64,000 bases of DNA from Beijerinckiaceae bacterium (GTDB lineage: Bacteria; Pseudomonadota; Alphaproteobacteria; Rhizobiales; Beijerinckiaceae): contig CANJJI010000003.1 in assembly GCA_947474545.1 (NCBI GenBank), positions 1-64,000 on the forward strand, in the 5' to 3' direction. Below, piece after piece: positions 18,807 to 28,521 of the stretch. The translations under genes were made by a program, and so were the position numbers. The notes beneath the pieces were generated by a model. That model was not told the DNA's origin. It did not search any database and worked only from the letters and a program-made list of their open reading frames with translations. Positions within the stretch are counted from its first letter, which is position 1, and each line of letters begins with the position of its first letter.

Positions 18807-20879
18807 TCAAATGGAGGGTATGAGTGTCTTCAATGCCGGGAACCATGTACCCAACAGCGTCGGCGGCCACGGAATTGTTAGCAGCTGATCGAACACGACG
18901 TAGATGAACACCGTGAGCCCAACAGCCTGCGGGATCACCAGCTTCCACGGCTCGTTACCTTCCAGCCGCATCAGCGCGACCACGAAGATCGGCACGGTGG
19001 GGATCAGTCCGATCAGCCACATCGAGGCCATGAACGCCAGCAACCAGCCGAAGAATATGGCGGCACGCTGGAGCACCAGCTTGTCATCCATGTCATCGGT
19101 GCCTGAATCGATGTCCATGTGGATCTTCTTCTCGATGCCCTTTTCCGCCGCAGCCGCAATCGAGATATCGATCATGTGCTGGGGATCACGGAACATTTCA
19201 TTGAGAAGGCTCACAATTGTGAACGTCAGCGCGAGCCCCCCCACAATCAACGGCACAATCTTGGCGGAGAAGTTCCAGTGCGAAGCCTCCCAGACCATGT
19301 AGCCGATCACCGCCACCATGAACACGTGCATCAGCATGGAGAGTTCAAAGCGCGGCTTGCCGAAGCCCGACAGCATGCCCTTGATGCCGCCATGGCCTTT
19401 GATGTCGGCAATCAGCGGACGGAACAGACCAAGAGCTGACAGCGCGAACAGGGCCAGCACCAGCGGACGCCAGAACCAGTCAATGCCGTAACGCTGAATC
19501 GAGATGAACAGATAGCGTTCGACGATATCGCCCAGCACGCAGCCCAGGATCAGCGGCGGACGCGGCCATTTGAGCTGCTTCATCGCCCAGCCAAGAACGC
19601 CGAAGATCAGCAGCGTCCACAGGTCGCCCCAGTTACGCGAACCCTGGAACGCGCCAATGTAGATGATGCCGAGAACCGATGGCATGATCAGCGTGTAACG
19701 CAGTGTCGCAAGCTTGGCGAACTGGCCGGAGAACATATAGCAGAGACCGGCGCCCAAAACGTTGGCGAGAGCAACAGACCACACCATGGCATAGGTAACA
19801 TTCAGATGCTTGCCGAGCATATCAGGGCCTGGAACCAAGCCATGGATCATGAAGGCGCCAAGCAGGATAGCCATGCCCGCAGAACCAGGCACACCGAACG
19901 CAACTGTCGGCACAAGCGCGCCACCCTCACGGGAGTTGTTGGCGGATTCAGATGCGATAACGCCGCGGACGTCGCCGGTGCCGAAGGTTTGTGCAGCGCC
20001 CTTTTCCGTGCGAAGCGCATGACCATAAGCGAGCCAGTCAACCACCGCTCCACCGATGCCGGGGACCGCGCCGAGAGCTGCGCCAAGCCATGAACACCGC
20101 AGCACCAGCCACCAATGGGTGAAGCAATCCTTCGCCCCGTGAATCATGCCGCTGACACTGGTTTCAAGCTGTTTGGAACCTGCAGCGATCGATGTGCGGG
20201 TAATCGCAAGGTCGGCAAGTTCCGGCAACGCAAAGAGGCCGAGCACAATCGGCACCAGCGGCGGACCTTCCCAAAGATAGAGCGAGTCCAGCGTCCAGCG
20301 CAGGGTGCCGGTCTGGGGATCGGAGCCAACCATGGAGATCAACAGGCCAAGGCAGCCTGCAACCAGCCCGCGCAAGGGCGCATTGCCCGCCAGCACCGCC
20401 ACCATGGAAATACCAAGCACCGCAAAAGCCAGGAGCTCAGGCGACCCGATATACAGCATGATGGGCCGCAGGATTGGCAGCGAAATGCCCATCAGGATAG
20501 CGCCGAAAACGCCGCCCATCATCGAGGACATATAGGCTGCAGAGAGCGCGCGTCCGGCCTCACCGCGCTTGGCCATAGGCAGACCGTCAAGAACCGTCGC
20601 GGCGGATCCCGCTCCTCCCGGCACACCGAAGAGAATGGCCGGGATGGGATCGCCGGTGGCCGTTGTCGAGCCCAGCCCCAGCAACAGCGCCATGGCTGCA
20701 TAGGGATCCATATTGAAGGTAAAGGGCAGCAGAAGTGCTGTTCCCGCCAGACCGCCAATGCCCGGCAGAATGCCGAGAACGAGGCCCAGAATAACGCCCG
20801 AGAACAGCATGAGCAGCCGGAACGGGTCCATAAGCATGACGAAGGCCTGTCCGGCCGCTTGCAACATATTGGCTTCCAT
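18807..20879 (-). CDS. tripartite tricarboxylate transporter permease, fused TctA-TctB
   Basis: TctA features (LGLVLGILPGIGGLAGTALLLPFTFNMDPYAAMALLLG, GVPGGAGSAATVLDG, GAVPGIGGAVVDWLAYGHA) then a C-terminal TctB-like segment (LIGLIPTVPIFVVALMRLEGNEPWK...IYVVFDQLLTIPWPP). Confidence 0.92.
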   Translation of the reverse strand: MEANMLQAAGQAFVMLMDPFRLLMLFSGVILGLVLGILPGIGGLAGTALLLPFTFNMDPYAAMALLLGLGSTTATGDPIPAILFGVPGGAGSAATVLDGLPMAKRGEAGRALSAAYMSSMMGGVFGAILMGISLPILRPIMLYIGSPELLAFAVLGISMVAVLAGNAPLRGLVAGCLGLLISMVGSDPQTGTLRWTLDSLYLWEGPPLVPIVLGLFALPELADLAITRTSIAAGSKQLETSVSGMIHGAKDCFTHWWLVLRCSWLGAALGAVPGIGGAVVDWLAYGHALRTEKGAAQTFGTGDVRGVIASESANNSREGGALVPTVAFGVPGSAGMAILLGAFMIHGLVPGPDMLGKHLNVTYAMVWSVALANVLGAGLCYMFSGQFAKLATLRYTLIMPSVLGIIYIGAFQGSRNWGDLWTLLIFGVLGWAMKQLKWPRPPLILGCVLGDIVERYLFISIQRYGIDWFWRPLVLALFALSALGLFRPLIADIKGHGGIKGMLSGFGKPRFELSMLMHVFMVAVIGYMVWEASHWNFSAKIVPLIVGGLALTFTIVSLLNEMFRDPQHMIDISIAAAAEKGIEKKIHMDIDSGTDDMDDKLVLQRAAIFFGWLLAFMASMWLIGLIPTVPIFVVALMRLEGNEPWKLVIPQAVGLTVFIYVVFDQLLTIPWPPTLLGTWFPALKTLIPSI

Positions 20880-20988
20880 GAGGATTAGCCCTGATTTTCT
20901 ATGATTGGATACCGCCTCGGCCCGCGCGCAATTGCGCGCAGCAGATAAAGGTCGCCGTGACTGTGGAATGAGTTGGCGTTTCGCCCGG

Positions 20989-21330
20989 TCAGGTCGTCAG
21001 CGGGGGCCCGCGAGGGTCGAAATGGCGCGGAAAGAAGCTAGCTTCCGCTTTGAAATGTTTTTTGATGTGGGAAACGGGGCCACAGATCGGGATGATCTCG
21101 GCGACACGAGGAGACGGTGGTGGAATTATAGGATCGACGGGGAGCGCAGGATCATCGCACTCCACGACAACGATGGACGATGAGCTCCCCGAATGAAATC
21201 CGGCGACCTCGATATAATCGTTGACCGGGAAAGCCTGGACCATGAAATAGACAAAAACGAGCAGCCAATAGGCAACGCACGTCAGACGTGCGGCCTCGTA
21301 TCTCGCCTTGATCTGTCTCAGATCTATCAT
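20989..21330 (-). CDS. hypothetical small protein with one TM/signal-like segment
   Basis: MIDLRQIKARYEAARLTCVAYWLLVFVYFMVQAFPV... then a Pro-rich tail; plausible but unrecognised family. Confidence 0.35.
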   Translation of the reverse strand: MIDLRQIKARYEAARLTCVAYWLLVFVYFMVQAFPVNDYIEVAGFHSGSSSSIVVVECDDPALPVDPIIPPPSPRVAEIIPICGPVSHIKKHFKAEASFFPRHFDPRGPPLTT

Positions 21331-21576
21331 CCCGACACCCGCCCCCTCAAGCGGAAAACTATCGACTGTCGTTTGCGCCCAATCCCGCTCCGCCTTTGAT
21401 TTTGGCCGCAGCAACAATTCTGGCGAAAGTCCTACTTCCCTCTTACGTGCACCCCTACCGGGTACTATTCATCTTGATTGAAGCACAACTCTAGACGAAT
21501 TCAGTTCCGCCTAGAAGCTTTATTTTTTCGCAACTGACGCGCGGTGGAGGCCGGAGCAATACAGTTCATTCAACGC

Positions 21577-22770
21577 TCAGCGAATCATGACGCGCTTGAC
21601 GGCAGCACCGGTCCCGAACAGACAGAGCGCAATCACCAGAAACACACCGCCTACACCCGCCACTCCGGCGATCACCGAACCTGCGAACGGAATGAGAAAT
21701 TGCCCCATCCGGTTTCCGGTCAGGCGCAAGGTCATGGCCGTGCCGCGTGCGCCGGCGGGCGCGAGATTGACTACATTTGACAGACACACTGTCACCGCCA
21801 GTCCAAGGCCGAAACCAATCAGTACGGCAGCAACATAGAGCCAGACAACAGAGAGCGGCAGTCCGATCAGGGCGTAGCCAAAGGTCGCGATGGCCATGCT
21901 CCAGAACGTTAGCTGGGCCCGTCCCGCGATACGCAGCAAAGGCCCGTAGAAAACGCGCGAGAAAATTGAAGCAACTGCGCGCACCATGAGCACCATACCG
22001 ACGTTTCCAGCATCAATATGCCGTTCGACCCCCAGAAGCGGTAGATAGATGACGGCCAGATCCATCGAGGCCACAGTCATGACGCTGGCCATGATGACAG
22101 CAATCAGACCCGGAACGCCGAGAATTTCGGCCAGCGGCACCATTGGCTTGTCTTTCACATCGCCTGCTGGCCGCAATGCGGGCCGCATGGTGAAGGCGAT
22201 CGCCAGCGTTGCCAGCGACATGGCCATGGCCAGAGCAAACAATATGCCCGTGGGCGGAATGTGGGCGGAACCCGCCAGCCAGCTGATCAGGGCGGGCGCA
22301 ATCATCTGGCCAACTGAAAGGACCACCATATACCAGCCGAACACCCCCTCGCGGCTCACCGTCCCCGCGCATCGCAATGTAAGCGCTTGGTGTCCCGCCA
22401 TAGTGAAGAGGTGGCCGATACCGGCGATGACGGAATAAAGCGTCAGCGACCATGCCGTCTCCGGCCAAAGCCAGAAGCCCAGATTAGCTAGCAACTGAAA
22501 GCCTGACCCGATCCAGATCGAATGGGAATCGTGGCCTCTGTCGATATAGCGTCCCAGGGATATCGCCAGAAAGATCGGCAAAAGAGCATAGCCGGAATTG
22601 ATCGCGCCATACCAGATATAGGATACGTCCAGTTCAATCGCGCGATAGGACGTCGTGACCCGGGTAAGGCCGGTGACAACCTGAAACATCAGGGCGTGCA
22701 ACAAAAAGGGCGTGAGCAGGCGCAGGTCGTAATCGTGCTTCGCCTGCGGACTGCTCATATTGCCATTCAT
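21577..22770 (-). CDS. MFS transporter
   Basis: About 12 hydrophobic segments; LFTMAGHQALTLRCAGTVSREGVFGWYMVVLSVGQMIAPALISWLAGS; start placed at MNGNMSSPQ. Confidence 0.85.
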   Translation of the reverse strand: MNGNMSSPQAKHDYDLRLLTPFLLHALMFQVVTGLTRVTTSYRAIELDVSYIWYGAINSGYALLPIFLAISLGRYIDRGHDSHSIWIGSGFQLLANLGFWLWPETAWSLTLYSVIAGIGHLFTMAGHQALTLRCAGTVSREGVFGWYMVVLSVGQMIAPALISWLAGSAHIPPTGILFALAMAMSLATLAIAFTMRPALRPAGDVKDKPMVPLAEILGVPGLIAVIMASVMTVASMDLAVIYLPLLGVERHIDAGNVGMVLMVRAVASIFSRVFYGPLLRIAGRAQLTFWSMAIATFGYALIGLPLSVVWLYVAAVLIGFGLGLAVTVCLSNVVNLAPAGARGTAMTLRLTGNRMGQFLIPFAGSVIAGVAGVGGVFLVIALCLFGTGAAVKRVMIR

Positions 22771-22966
22771 CCCGGTAGAAACTTTGCATCTGGCGCTAAA
22801 AGCCTTCCTTGCGCCCGCCAAGTCAAGCAATCAGATTGCGGCAACCGCCGCGCTTGGCGCATCCCTGCCCTGCATTGGCAACGGCAAAGGGACGGGGGAA
22901 CTTTGCGCTCCCGTCTGGCTGCTGTAGTCTGCAAACCAGAACACTCGGGAGGCCCAGATAACTCGC

Positions 22967-24607
22967 ATGAGCAGCGCCAGCAATCCGGTTGACACGGCAG
23001 ACGCAGGTGATTTCGACTATATTGTCGTTGGCGCAGGTTCTGCCGGGTGCGTGATTGCCAACCGGTTAAGCGCAGATCCGCGCAATCGCGTCCTTCTGCT
23101 GGAAGCAGGCGGCAAAGACAACTGGATCTGGTTCCATATCCCAGTTGGTTATCTCTTCGCCATCGGTAATCCCCGCGCTGACTGGATGTTCAAGACCGAA
23201 GCCGAGGGCGGCCTCAACGGGCGCACCCTGGCCTACCCGCGCGGCAAGGTCATCGGCGGCTGCTCGGCTATCAACGGCATGATCTATATGCGCGGTCAGG
23301 CGGCTGACTACGATGGCTGGCGACAGATGGGGCTCGATGGATGGGGCTGGGATGATGTCCTGCCCATTTTTAAGAAGCACGAAGATCACTACGCTGGCGC
23401 CAATGAGCTGCATGGCGAAGGCGGCGAATGGCGCATTGAGGAACCGCGCATACGCTGGAAAATTCTCGACGCCGTGCAGGACGCTGCCGAGACGGCAGGC
23501 ATAGCCAGGACCGATGATTTCAACACGGGAAACAATGCCGGATCGTCTTATTTTCAGGTCAACCATCGGCGCGGACGCCGCTGGAGCGCTGCGCGCGGCT
23601 TTCTCAAACCCGTGCTCAATCGCCCCAATCTGAAATTGGCAACCAATGTGCACGTCGAGCAAGTGGAATGCGAAGGCAAGCGCGCCCGGGCTGTCGTGTA
23701 CAGGCAAAACGGCAAAAAGATGCGCGCCCGCGCCGGCGGCGAAATTATTCTGACCGCCGGCAGCATCGGAACACCGCAAATCCTTCAGCTTTCGGGCATA
23801 GGTAATTTCGTGCAGTTCGACGCGCTTGGCATAACCGGCGTGCAGCATCTCCCGGGCGTTGGCGAGAATTTGCAGGACCATCTTCAATTACGCATGATCT
23901 ACAAGGTGCAGAATGTGCGCACATTGAATGTCGACTATCAGTCGCTCATCAAACGCGCCTGGATGGGCGTGGAATATGCCCTCTTCCGCAGTGGCCCGAT
24001 GAGCATGGCGCCCTCGCAACTGGGTATGTTCGCCCGTTCCAGCGAGGAATATGAGACGCCGAACGTGCAATATCATGTGCAACCGCTGTCGCTCGACAGA
24101 TTCGGCGAGCCTCTGCATACTTTCCCTGCTGTCACCATGAGTGTCTGCAACCTGCGCCCGACGAGCCGCGGCAGCGTTCATTTGAAATCCACCGACCCGC
24201 GTGATCCCCCGGCGATCGCGCCCAATTATCTCTCGACAGAAGCTGATCGCAGGGTCGCGGTAGATTCCATTCGCCTTACCCGCAAGATCATGGCTTCCTC
24301 CGCGCTTGCGCCCTATCAACCCAGCGAATACCTGCCGGGCGCGCATATCTCCAGCCACGACGATCTCGAACGCGCCGCTGGCGATATCGGCACGACGATC
24401 TTCCACCCCGTCGGCACAGCAAAAATGGGCGTCGATGGCGATCCCATGGCTGTCACCGACAAACGGCTGCGCGTTATCGGCATGGAAGGACTACGCATCG
24501 CCGATGCCTCAGTCATGCCGGCGATCACATCAGGCAACACGAATTCACCCGTGATGATGATCGCTGAAAAAGCTGCACAGATGATATTGGAAGACACGAA
24601 GCGCTAG
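22967..24607 (+). CDS. GMC family oxidoreductase (choline dehydrogenase-like)
   Basis: FDYIVVGAGSAGCVIANRLSADPRNRVLLLEAGG, YPRGKVIGGCSAINGMIYMRGQAADYDGW, C-terminal DASVMPAITSGNTNSPVMMIAEKAA. Confidence 0.95.
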   Translation: MSSASNPVDTADAGDFDYIVVGAGSAGCVIANRLSADPRNRVLLLEAGGKDNWIWFHIPVGYLFAIGNPRADWMFKTEAEGGLNGRTLAYPRGKVIGGCSAINGMIYMRGQAADYDGWRQMGLDGWGWDDVLPIFKKHEDHYAGANELHGEGGEWRIEEPRIRWKILDAVQDAAETAGIARTDDFNTGNNAGSSYFQVNHRRGRRWSAARGFLKPVLNRPNLKLATNVHVEQVECEGKRARAVVYRQNGKKMRARAGGEIILTAGSIGTPQILQLSGIGNFVQFDALGITGVQHLPGVGENLQDHLQLRMIYKVQNVRTLNVDYQSLIKRAWMGVEYALFRSGPMSMAPSQLGMFARSSEEYETPNVQYHVQPLSLDRFGEPLHTFPAVTMSVCNLRPTSRGSVHLKSTDPRDPPAIAPNYLSTEADRRVAVDSIRLTRKIMASSALAPYQPSEYLPGAHISSHDDLERAAGDIGTTIFHPVGTAKMGVDGDPMAVTDKRLRVIGMEGLRIADASVMPAITSGNTNSPVMMIAEKAAQMILEDTKR

Positions 24608-24627
24608 ACCGCCTGACTTATCTGGGA

Positions 24628-25605
24628 TTACGGCCCACTGATCTTCGCCGTCTTCAAAATCTCCGGCCATTTGGCGATATGCCCGTCAAGAAAGATGCGC
24701 ATGTCGTCCGCGCTGCCCGGCAACGGCTCCATGCCAAGCTTGTCGAAGGTTGCGAGAAGATCCGGCGCTTTCAGCGCTTCGTTAACGTGCTGATTAAGCT
24801 TTTTCACAACGGCTTCGGGCATGCCTGCCGGTCCCGCGAGCGCTGTCCAAGCGTCTGGCCCAAACCCGAGTTGCGGATAACCGCTTTCCACAAACGTCGG
24901 GGAATCCGGCAGTAGCTTATTGCGTTCGCGATGGGTGATGGCGATCACTTTCACCTGCCCCGCCGCCGCCAGTTCCAGCACGTTTGAAATCGGCACGAAA
25001 TTCATATGGATCTGTCCGGCCAGCAAGTCCTGCCGCGCATTCTCGCCGCCCCTGTAGGGCACGCTCAGGATATCGATATTTTCCATGACCTTGAAATATT
25101 CGCCAAGAATTTGTGGGCTGGTTCCAAGACCAAAACCAAAACTCACCTTGCCCGGATTGGTTTTGGCGTATTGTACAAATTCCTTCACCGTACTGGCGGG
25201 GAACCTCGGCGGCACAATCATCACATGCGACCAGCCCGCCAGTTTCGCAATCGGCGTAAAACTCTTCACAGGATCAATATCGAGCTTGGGATAAAAAATG
25301 TTCATGTAGGCCAGCGACTGGCCCGCCAATAGCAGCGTATATCCATCTGGGGGAGCAATCGCGACAGCCTTGGAGCCTATGGTCGTCCCCGCCCCGGGCC
25401 GGTTTTCAATGATAAACATCTGCCCGATGGTTTGCGAGACTTTCTGGAACATCACCCGCGCCAGCACATCGACGGGAGATCCCGCAACATAAGGCACAAT
25501 CAGCTTGATGGATTGCGAAGGATAATTCTGCGCCGTAGCACCCGTGGCAAAAACAAGTCCACAAGCGGCCGCCAATGTGCCTTTGAGCAAGCTGAGCCTG
25601 TTCAT
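24628..25605 (-). CDS. Bug family TTT substrate-binding protein
   Basis: TAQNYPSQSIKLIVPYVAGSPVDVLARVMFQKVSQTIGQMFIIENRPGAGTTIGSKAVA. Confidence 0.92.
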   Translation of the reverse strand: MNRLSLLKGTLAAACGLVFATGATAQNYPSQSIKLIVPYVAGSPVDVLARVMFQKVSQTIGQMFIIENRPGAGTTIGSKAVAIAPPDGYTLLLAGQSLAYMNIFYPKLDIDPVKSFTPIAKLAGWSHVMIVPPRFPASTVKEFVQYAKTNPGKVSFGFGLGTSPQILGEYFKVMENIDILSVPYRGGENARQDLLAGQIHMNFVPISNVLELAAAGQVKVIAITHRERNKLLPDSPTFVESGYPQLGFGPDAWTALAGPAGMPEAVVKKLNQHVNEALKAPDLLATFDKLGMEPLPGSADDMRIFLDGHIAKWPEILKTAKISGP

Positions 25606-25736
25606 AGCAAAATCCTCCTATATCGCCGCAGATTGCGACTGCAGCGTTAGGTGGAGGCTAACGCCAAAGGACCAAACATGGAACCCAAAAACATTCTGTC
25701 CTGTCTCCTTGCCGCGACTCGTGCCATAAGCCCGCC

Positions 25737-26903
25737 ATGGCCTCCCAACCGCAAATCTCCGATCCGGGCTTTGGCGTTTACGTCCACTGGCCGTTTTGTC
25801 TGTCAAAATGTCCGTATTGTGATTTCAACAGTCATGTGCGAGCGGCTCCACCGGATGAATCGAAATTCGTCCAGGCTTTCCGAGCCGAACTAGTCCACCG
25901 GGCTTTGCTCGCACCGGGGCGGGTTGTATCCTCGATTTTTTTTGGTGGTGGTACGCCTTCACTGATGCAGCCATCAACGGTCAGTGAGATTCTCGATGCA
26001 ATCGGTGACAACTGGAGTGTCGCAGGAGATGCGGAAATCACGCTGGAAGCCAACCCCACATCTGTCGAAGCGGATCGCTTTGCTGGCTATCGCGCTGCGG
26101 GTGTCAACCGTGTCTCGCTTGGTGTTCAGGCCCTGGACGACACCGATCTCAAGGCGTTGGGACGCATGCATTCGGTGGCCGAGGCGATGGCCGCCCTCGA
26201 TATTGCGGCTCGTCATTTCGAACGCTTCAGCTTCGATCTCATCTATGCCCGTCCCGGGCAGTCCCCCGCCCAATGGCGCGCCGAGCTTGCAGAGGGCATC
26301 CGCCGGGCCGGTGGACACATGTCGCTCTACCAGCTGACCATCGAGCCCGAAACGATGTTCGAGCGGCTGTTCAAGGCTGGCAAGATCACCATGCCTGACG
26401 AAGACTCTGCGCGAGAATTATGGGACATCACCCAGGAGATGACCGAGCAGGCGGGCCTGCCCTCCTATGAAGTTTCAAATCACGCGCGGCCTGGCGAGGA
26501 AAGCCGCCATAATCTCATTTATTGGCGCTATGGCGAATATGCTGGTGTCGGTCCCGGCGCACATGGCCGCTTGATCACACCGCGCGGGCGGCTTGCACAA
26601 TCAACCGAAAAGCATCCGGAGATGTGGGCGACCATCGTTCAGGCCGACGGGCACGGCATCATCGAGGAAGACGTGCTGTCCGCCGAAGAACAGGGCGACG
26701 AATACCTGCTGATGGGAATGCGCCTGCGCGAAGGCATCGACATCGAAAGGTTTGCCCAATTGCGAGGTCAGCCGCTCGATGCCGGACGCATAGCATCACT
26801 GGTTGAAGACGGCATGATCGAGCAAACTCCGGATGGACGCATTCGTGTCACCCGCGAGGGCATGGCCGTGCTGGATTCCGTGGTTGCTGATCTGGCAGCA
26901 TGA
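25737..26903 (+). CDS. hemW: radical SAM family heme chaperone HemW
   Basis: GVYVHWPFCLSKCPYCDFNSHV (CxxxCxxC), FFGGGTPSLM, EANPTSVE, NRVSLGVQALDD, SLYQLTIEPETMFERL. Confidence 0.93.
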   Translation: MASQPQISDPGFGVYVHWPFCLSKCPYCDFNSHVRAAPPDESKFVQAFRAELVHRALLAPGRVVSSIFFGGGTPSLMQPSTVSEILDAIGDNWSVAGDAEITLEANPTSVEADRFAGYRAAGVNRVSLGVQALDDTDLKALGRMHSVAEAMAALDIAARHFERFSFDLIYARPGQSPAQWRAELAEGIRRAGGHMSLYQLTIEPETMFERLFKAGKITMPDEDSARELWDITQEMTEQAGLPSYEVSNHARPGEESRHNLIYWRYGEYAGVGPGAHGRLITPRGRLAQSTEKHPEMWATIVQADGHGIIEEDVLSAEEQGDEYLLMGMRLREGIDIERFAQLRGQPLDAGRIASLVEDGMIEQTPDGRIRVTREGMAVLDSVVADLAA

Positions 26904-26909
26904 ACGATT

Positions 26910-26958
26910 GCAGGAAAAGTGGGCTCCGGTTTTCCGTCCGCGATCGCGCAAGAGCAAA
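26910..26958. repeat. Rhizobiales-type short intergenic repeat (REP/RIME-like), single copy seen
   Basis: GCAGGAAAAGTGGGCTCCGGTTTTCCGTCCGCGATCGCGCAAGAGCAAA; GGAAAA...TTTTCC inverted arms. It resembles, from memory, the family of intergenic repeats with core AAGTGGGAACCGGTTTTCC. Confidence 0.5.
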
Positions 26959-27003
26959 AAGTTCTGCACATAGCGGTTCATTCAAACTACTATGTGCAGA
27001 ACT
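26955..27003 (-). terminator. intrinsic terminator for the 27003-28244 gene
   Basis: 14-bp perfect inverted repeat AGTTCTGCACATAG (26960-26973) / CTATGTGCAGAACT (26990-27003) with T-run on the minus strand (AACTTTTTGC); the right arm begins at the LpoA-like stop codon. Confidence 0.8.
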
Positions 27004-28244
27004 CAGGTCTGCGGCTTCACGCCCTGAAAACTGCGCGGAGCCGGGCTGACCACTGTCGTCTGCCCGTTGCGGATCTGCTGAACGGAGAGGCCGCGATCAT
27101 TCAGGCCATCGGGACGCAACCGGAAAAGTCCATCCGCGCCGACAGCCCCGTTTGGATCGGTCAGTGAAGCCTCATTGAGACGTTGCGCGCCAGCCAGCGC
27201 TCCCACCAGCGTAACCGCGTCATAGGCAAGAGAGGCCAGCCGCACCGGGTCCGAATTGAACTTGGCACGATAACGCTGGGCGAAATCATTGAAGCCGGAA
27301 TTCTCCGGCGCAGCGAACCAAGCGCCTTGCAACAACGGCAGTTTCAACACCCGGGAATCAGCCCACACGCCTGTTCCCAAAACTTGAACTTGCGCAGGTT
27401 TGATACCGGCGGCGGTCAAAGCCCGTGAAACCTCTGCCATCGCGCCGGGTTGCTCGGGAATGAACAATGCATCGATCTGCGCCGCTACCCCGCCCAGCCG
27501 CTGTGCGGCAGCGGTCGGATTACCCTCCGGAAACCGCTCAATGGTGACGACACGCAGACCCCGCCGTCCCGCGGCCTGCTGGAAGGCGGCCAAAGCAACG
27601 TTGCCGTATTCGCTTTCGGGGATCATCGCCGCAAAGCTCTTCTTGCCCCGGTCAGCAGCAAAATCGACAACGCGATTGACCGCGCTTTCGACAAGGAACG
27701 AGAGCAGATAGACCCCGCGCGCCGCCACGGATGGATCGGTCGAGAAAGCAATTACGGGCTTGTTGGTGCGGCGGCCTACGGCGCCGACTTCGCGAACATT
27801 CGCCGCAAACAGGGGGCCGACGAAAGCCTGCGCGCCTTCCTGAACCGCGGCTTCGGCTGCCGCTCTGGCCCCAGCCGGCGACGATCCATCGTCCTTGATG
27901 ATCAGCGTCATCGACTGACCGACCTGCTCCATCGCTAGGGTTGCTGCATTTCGCAGCGATGTCCCGACTCCGCTGGGTTGATTACCCTGCGTCAGCGGCA
28001 AAATGATTGCGACCCGGGTTGGTCCAGTCCCGATGATATCGCCCGTCGGAGCGACCGTTGGCTGTGCCGGTTGGGCCTGCTGAACAGGAGGAGCGATAGG
28101 ATCGGCAGGCCCACCAAGCCCGGGAATCGAGTTGCAGCCGGACAGAAATGCCGCCGAGGCCAGGATCGAAGCCATTAAAGGAACACGCACCTGACGGCGC
28201 GGAAGCCGGAGCAATTCACTTGTGACCATTGCGGAACTGCTCAT
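27003..28244 (-). CDS. penicillin-binding protein activator (LpoA-like, type 1 periplasmic binding fold lipoprotein)
   Basis: Lipobox-like AFLSGCNS; TRVAIILPLTQGNQPSGVGTSLRNAATLAMEQ; AFVGPLFAANVREVGAVGRRTNKPVIAFSTDPSVA. Confidence 0.85.
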   Translation of the reverse strand: MSSSAMVTSELLRLPRRQVRVPLMASILASAAFLSGCNSIPGLGGPADPIAPPVQQAQPAQPTVAPTGDIIGTGPTRVAIILPLTQGNQPSGVGTSLRNAATLAMEQVGQSMTLIIKDDGSSPAGARAAAEAAVQEGAQAFVGPLFAANVREVGAVGRRTNKPVIAFSTDPSVAARGVYLLSFLVESAVNRVVDFAADRGKKSFAAMIPESEYGNVALAAFQQAAGRRGLRVVTIERFPEGNPTAAAQRLGGVAAQIDALFIPEQPGAMAEVSRALTAAGIKPAQVQVLGTGVWADSRVLKLPLLQGAWFAAPENSGFNDFAQRYRAKFNSDPVRLASLAYDAVTLVGALAGAQRLNEASLTDPNGAVGADGLFRLRPDGLNDRGLSVQQIRNGQTTVVSPAPRSFQGVKPQT

Positions 28245-28521
28245 GTTCGTTTTCCGTAATCTGACTCGACGCGCAAAGATTAACCCACGACATCGGGCAG
28301 AAGTGCGCTACCGTCCGGGCTGTTGACGGACCATAGTATCGCAAGGACGATCCGGCAAAGTAAACACACGGTAAGAAAACAAGGTTAATGGGCGGTTGTT
28401 GCCTATTGGGCACAATTTGTTCTATATATCAAACAAACGTATGATATAAAGAACGGAGCGGGGTTATCATTCCCAAGCTGACGTTGGGAATACTGGATCG
28501 GCAGATCGGGCGGCATCAGAC

